Source: Spirochaetota bacterium
Lineage (GTDB): Bacteria > Spirochaetota > Spirochaetia > SZUA-6
Length of the DNA stretch: 8,962 bases
Direction of reading: 5' to 3'
Assembly (NCBI GenBank): GCA_003641675.1
Contig: QNBI01000050.1
Coordinates: 1-8,962 of the forward strand
Under the pieces are notes generated by a model. That model had not been told where the DNA came from. It was given only the letters and a program-made list of their open reading frames with translations, and did no database searches. Below are positions 5,885 to 8,962 of the stretch, piece after piece. A program made the position numbers and the translations under genes. Every line of letters starts with the position of its first letter. Position 1 is the first letter of the stretch.

Positions 5885-6670
5885 ATGAGATTTTTTGATA
5901 CACATGCACATATCGGACTTATTAACGAAGACCCTATAGAACAGCTTCTGATAGTAAAAGAGGCAAAACAGTACAATGTAGATGCAATAGTATCTATTTC
6001 TAATAATCTTAGAGATTTCTTTACTATTTATGACAATCTTAAAACTGCAACACATGTCTATCATAGTATCGGCGTTTCTCCGTCAGAAGTTACAAATCCG
6101 GGCAATGATTGGGAAACTAAACTGGAAGAAGGCTCTAAATTAGAAAAAATTGTCGCAATAGGCGAAATAGGCCTGGACTACTACAGAAAATACGGTGATA
6201 AGGATTCCCAGATTGAACTTTTTATAAAACAACTTGAAATAGCAGACAAGTTAAACCTTCCAGTTGTTATACATAACCGGGATTCGGGCCAGGATATACT
6301 CGAAATTCTCCGTGATGAGCTGCCGGCTCGGGGAGGAGTACTGCACTGCTACTCGGAAGACTACGAATATGCAAAAAAGGCACTTGAACTTAACCTCTAT
6401 ATTTCTTTTGCAGGCAATGTGACTTATAGAAATGCACGGAATCTTCACGATACTGCAAAAAATATTCCCATAGAAAGGCTTGTCATTGAATCGGAGTCGC
6501 CTTTTATGGTACCTTCTGTTTACCGAGGAAAAAGAAACAGACCGGCATATATCGTGGAGACAGCAAAATATATTGCAAATCTCAGAGATATAGAGATTGA
6601 TGAGCTGACAGAAACACTTTTTAAAAACAGCTGCCGTCTTTTCGGCCTGGACCCGTCTTCCATAAAGTAG
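5885..6670 (+). CDS. tatD: TatD-family metal-dependent DNase/hydrolase
   Basis: A cytoplasmic TIM-barrel metallohydrolase of the TatD group, whose studied members are 3'-5' exonucleases or deoxyribonucleases. Its 261 residues are a normal length. Metal-site motifs seen are DTHAHIG (His7, His9), GEIGLDYY (Glu94), VIHNRDS (His130) and LHCYS (His154). The late motif is IESESPF followed by YRGKRNRPAYI (213-223), which marks the TatD group. There the usual Glu-Thr-Asp is Glu-Ser-Glu, so the expected metal-ligand Asp is Glu204 (codon GAG). This may be tolerated, as Glu can also bind metal, but it is unusual. The ATG at 5885 has only a weak GTGG upstream. It is divergent from the M23 operon and 29 bp upstream of the Dus gene, so the two are probably co-transcribed. 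Family secure; activity not proven. Confidence 0.9.
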   Translation: MRFFDTHAHIGLINEDPIEQLLIVKEAKQYNVDAIVSISNNLRDFFTIYDNLKTATHVYHSIGVSPSEVTNPGNDWETKLEEGSKLEKIVAIGEIGLDYYRKYGDKDSQIELFIKQLEIADKLNLPVVIHNRDSGQDILEILRDELPARGGVLHCYSEDYEYAKKALELNLYISFAGNVTYRNARNLHDTAKNIPIERLVIESESPFMVPSVYRGKRNRPAYIVETAKYIANLRDIEIDELTETLFKNSCRLFGLDPSSIK

Positions 6671-6699
6671 CAGTACAATTAACACATAAAAAACTAAAT

Positions 6700-7668
6700 A
6701 TGGTGTTAGAAGCACATACTTCCGCACATTTAAAACTCCCGGGTAAAATTTTTCTAGCACCCATGGCAGGTTTTACGGATACAGCTTTCCGTACTATTTG
6801 CATTAGAAGAGGAGCAGCACTCGTTTTCACAGAGATGGTATCTGCAGAAGCCCTCGTTAGAAAGAGTGAGAAAACTTATAAACTGCTCAAAAGAGGCGAT
6901 GAGGAAAGCTATTGGGGAATACAGCTTTTCGGCTCCGATCCGGATGTCCTGGGCAGAGCAACAGCCTTGGTAAGCAATTTTAATCCGACAATCATAGATT
7001 TAAACTGCGGGTGTTCCGTGCCGAAAGTGCTAAAAACCGGCTCCGGCGCTGCCCTGTTAAAATACCCTGATAGATTATACAGTATTATCAGTGCCATGAA
7101 ACAGAACACAGAAATTCCCATATCCATAAAAATACGCTCCGGCTGGAATTCGGAATCTATAAATTATCTAGAAATAGGGGAAACAGCTCAAAAGGCGGGG
7201 GTTTCATTAATTACTATTCACCCGCGTACACGGACTCAGGGTTTTTCCGGCAGAGCGGATTGGAGCCAGATAGAAATTTTAAAAAAACACCTTGAAATAC
7301 CTGTTACAGGATCGGGTGATATTTTTCTATACAGCGATATAGAAAAAATGTTGGAGCAGACTAATGCAGATGCAGTAATGGTAGCAAGAGGCGCAATAGG
7401 GAACCCTTTTATTTTTGAAAAGAACTTAAAGGGTAGATCTCCCGATTATAACGAAATATTTAAGACAGCGCTGGAACACGTTAAATTAGCGGTAAAGTAC
7501 AAGGGTGAAAAATCGGGCTGCAAAGATCTGCGTAAACATATAACGGCATATTCAAAAGGCTTTCCGGGTTCTGCGGAATTCAGAAAAAATATTATTCAGG
7601 CATCAACCTTTGAAGATTATAAAACGATAATAGAAGAGTATGTAATGAAGTTATCGAAGGCGGTTTAA
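6700..7668 (+). CDS. dusB: tRNA-dihydrouridine synthase, DusB type
   Basis: An FMN- and NADPH-dependent enzyme reducing uridine to dihydrouridine in the D-loop of tRNA. Its 322 residues match the DusB/NifR3 group. Seen in order are the FMN-binding LAPMAGFTDTAFR (19-31), TEMVSAEAL (44-52), QLFGSDP (75-81), the active-site segment IDLNCGCSVPKV (99-110) with catalytic Cys105, SIKIRSGW (142-149), ITIHPRTRTQGFSG (171-184), GSGDIF (204-209) and VARGAIGNPFIF (228-239). The C-terminal tRNA-binding helical part includes RKHITAYSKGFPGSAEFRKNI (278-298). The usual Pro after the catalytic Cys is Ser106, and residue 103 is an extra Cys. The ATG at 6700 has no Shine-Dalgarno site. TACAAT at 6674-6679 could be a -10 box but has no partner, so cotranscription with tatD is preferred. 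Confidence 0.92.
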   Translation: MVLEAHTSAHLKLPGKIFLAPMAGFTDTAFRTICIRRGAALVFTEMVSAEALVRKSEKTYKLLKRGDEESYWGIQLFGSDPDVLGRATALVSNFNPTIIDLNCGCSVPKVLKTGSGAALLKYPDRLYSIISAMKQNTEIPISIKIRSGWNSESINYLEIGETAQKAGVSLITIHPRTRTQGFSGRADWSQIEILKKHLEIPVTGSGDIFLYSDIEKMLEQTNADAVMVARGAIGNPFIFEKNLKGRSPDYNEIFKTALEHVKLAVKYKGEKSGCKDLRKHITAYSKGFPGSAEFRKNIIQASTFEDYKTIIEEYVMKLSKAV

Positions 7669-7698
7669 TTTTTACGTATTTCTTTACACCGCGGCAAC

Positions 7699-7728
7699 TT
7701 GTTGTTGCAATAGGCAGACAAATAAAAT
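7699..7728 (+). promoter_or_regulatory. Weak candidate promoter for the last gene
   Basis: TTGTTG (7699-7704) and TAAAAT (7723-7728, 5/6) are 18 bp apart in the 97-bp gap after dusB. The -35 match is only 3/6. No T-run terminator separates dusB from this gene, so read-through is also possible. Confidence 0.3.
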
Positions 7729-7741
7729 AGAATGTAACTTT

Positions 7742-7761
7742 TAAGAGTAATATAAGAGTAA
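7742..7761 (+). repeat. Perfect 9-bp tandem repeat just upstream of a start codon
   Basis: TAAGAGTAA occurs at 7742-7750 and again at 7753-7761, with an 11-bp period of about one helical turn. The second copy ends four bases before the ATG at 7766, and its AAGAG is the only Shine-Dalgarno-like sequence available. It may be a doubled ribosome-binding region, a tandem regulatory site, or chance. Confidence 0.4.
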
Positions 7762-7765
7762 CGAT

Positions 7766-8962
7766 ATGGCCGGATTAATAGACGCTATACGCGATTTAAT
7801 GGATAACCTATTTCACAGAGACCCGAAGCAAATCCAAAAAAGAAAAGAGCTTCGGAGAATTGCGGACTATTTAAAGTCTGTCCGTCCAGCATACTATAAA
7901 CCGGGAAATCCGCTTGTTCTCCCGGGTTTTGCAGCTATCCTTTACGATTTTACAAAACTTCTCCTTCCAATACATAACCTTTTATCTAAAACTATTGCCA
8001 ACCCCGATCCTAAACTCTCCGCGCTCTATAAAAACTATCTTGTACAGAGCCGTCTGCCTGAAAAAGAAAGAAATAAACTTAAAACATTTACATACGAACT
8101 TATTCAGGAACGCATACTTAACTCGGTATCACCGGAGTCGGAATTAAAATTAATAGGTAATGAATTTCAGAGTATTATGAGGCTCTTTTCCACCCCTGAA
8201 TTTGGCAATTTTGATATTGAATATAACCAGCTGGAAAAGCTAAAGTCCCTTTGCAGCCTGGATTATGAAAAAATACTTAATCTATTCGACTCCAAATTGA
8301 GACTCTCATCGCCCAAGTATAAACCATCTTTCTCTCCTGTACCCGCCGAAGATATTATAAACGACATACTTGACATTTACTATTTAATCTGGGGATTCGA
8401 AATTTCTCTTGGTATTGAAAAAAACCTTTTACTGCTGCTGGAAAGGTTTAAAAAGACAAATACAGAAGAATTTAAATTCAGAATTAATAAAATTATAAAC
8501 AGATTGCAACAGCTTTTAAAAAAACATTTATCCTCCACTACACTTCTCTTTTTAATCCGCGCAATAAAAGAAGACCCGTTCTATACCCCGCCGGCGGATA
8601 AGGAAATGCATTTTTATCTGGAAACTTACAAGAAAAAACTTACCGATCAGTTTCAGCATATTCGCGACCGTATTATGAGGGAGCGCAGGGAGGATGCTAT
8701 TGCACAGGATTTAAAATCTTTATTCGGCAATGCCGAGCTGTTAAAGGTGCAGGGATACTCGGAAGAGTTTAACGATATTCTAAGCGAGGACGGATTTGAA
8801 ACCTTTAAATATATTAAACCTCTAATGATAGTAAAAAGCTTTGCTGTAGGTAAATTTGAGAGGAATATAAGAGAAAATGTCAATAAACTAATTGTGGAAG
8901 GATATTTTGAAAGTGAAGCATTCCAGAACAAGCTTTCCAACCTCTACTACACATGTGAGAAA
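7766..8962 (+). CDS. Conserved spirochaetal protein of unknown function (DUF5312-like), 3'-truncated by window edge
   Basis: The frame stays open for 399 codons from ATG 7766 to the right edge, so the gene is real but its C-terminus is missing. The product is mostly helical and Lys/Glu/Leu-rich, with no signal peptide or clear membrane span, so it is probably cytoplasmic. Visible segments are an N-terminal helix MAGLIDAIRDLMDNLF, a basic stretch (21-32), a proline-containing segment PAYYKPGNPLVLPGFAAILY (41-60), and LCSLDYEKILNLFDSKLRL then PSFSPVPAEDIINDIL (162-202). From memory this pattern of a YYKP/LPGFA start, an FDSKL motif and a downstream Pro-Phe-Pro segment resembles DUF5312 proteins of spirochaetes; I could not verify it. 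No catalytic motif is recognised. A weak AAGAG Shine-Dalgarno precedes the start. It follows dusB by 97 bp on the same strand. Confidence 0.75.
   Translation, partial: MAGLIDAIRDLMDNLFHRDPKQIQKRKELRRIADYLKSVRPAYYKPGNPLVLPGFAAILYDFTKLLLPIHNLLSKTIANPDPKLSALYKNYLVQSRLPEKERNKLKTFTYELIQERILNSVSPESELKLIGNEFQSIMRLFSTPEFGNFDIEYNQLEKLKSLCSLDYEKILNLFDSKLRLSSPKYKPSFSPVPAEDIINDILDIYYLIWGFEISLGIEKNLLLLLERFKKTNTEEFKFRINKIINRLQQLLKKHLSSTTLLFLIRAIKEDPFYTPPADKEMHFYLETYKKKLTDQFQHIRDRIMRERREDAIAQDLKSLFGNAELLKVQGYSEEFNDILSEDGFETFKYIKPLMIVKSFAVGKFERNIRENVNKLIVEGYFESEAFQNKLSNLYYTCEK

Noticed and set aside
5789..6064. Minus-strand open frame spanning the tatD start and the divergent promoters
   Set aside because: It overlaps the well-supported N-terminus of TatD and both promoter candidates, and its product resembles nothing known.
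6251..6760. Long open frame on the minus strand opposite tatD
   Set aside because: It is antisense to strong TatD motifs, its translation is Cys-rich without a recognisable domain, and no Shine-Dalgarno site precedes it.
7694..7708. GCAAC-N5-GTTGC hairpin after dusB, considered as a terminator
   Set aside because: The stem is only 5 bp and no T-run follows on the plus strand.

Overview
The window looks like chromosomal DNA from a spirochaete, probably treponeme- or Spirochaeta-like. This is an inference. It rests on AT-rich coding with weak or missing Shine-Dalgarno sites, on TTG and GTG starts, on the set bactofilin / membrane-anchored M23 peptidase / YaaR / RicT, and on a last gene resembling a conserved spirochaetal family of unknown function (DUF5312-like). 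No rRNA, tRNA, CRISPR array, insertion sequence or phage gene was seen. Nine genes occupy almost all of the window, and no stretch of 300 bases lacks a gene.

Layout. (1) 1-979, minus: an S-methyl-5-thioribose-1-phosphate isomerase family gene (mtnA-like), cut by the left edge. (2) 980-1135: a divergent intergenic region with a good minus-strand promoter that predicts a leaderless mtnA mRNA, plus a -10-like box for the plus-strand genes. (3) 1136-2767, plus: a YjjG-type HAD phosphatase and a PfkB-family sugar kinase, 21 bp apart and both apparently starting with TTG. (4) 2762-5716, minus: a tight four-gene operon in transcription order M23 peptidase, bactofilin, YaaR (DUF327), RicT/YaaT (PSP1), with gaps of 3, 6 and 18 bp. 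Its last gene overlaps the end of the kinase gene by 6 bp, tail to tail. (5) 5717-5884: a divergent control region with back-to-back promoter candidates. A 17-bp interrupted palindrome exactly fills the spacer of the tatD promoter. (6) 5885-7668, plus: a TatD-type metal-dependent nuclease and a DusB-type tRNA-dihydrouridine synthase, 29 bp apart. (7) 7766-8962, plus: a large gene of unknown function, open through the right edge.

How the parts may work together. The minus operon joins a cytoplasmic bactofilin polymer to an inner-membrane M23 endopeptidase with a basic cytoplasmic tail and a coiled-coil-like periplasmic stalk. Bactofilin-M23 pairs guide localised peptidoglycan remodelling and cell shape in other bacteria, so a shape or envelope role is the best reading. 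The downstream YaaR-RicT pair recalls the Bacillus yaaR-holB-yaaT neighbourhood without holB. The left block (MtnA-like isomerase, sugar kinase, HAD phosphatase) fits salvage or disposal of methylthioribose or 5-deoxyribose compounds, but only the isomerase supports this by homology. TatD and DusB are housekeeping nucleic-acid enzymes.

I found no clearly novel system. The most useful leads are the bactofilin/M23/YaaR/RicT operon, the dyad inside the tatD promoter spacer, an Asp-to-Glu change at a usual TatD metal-ligand position, the predicted leaderless mtnA mRNA and the uncharacterised final gene.
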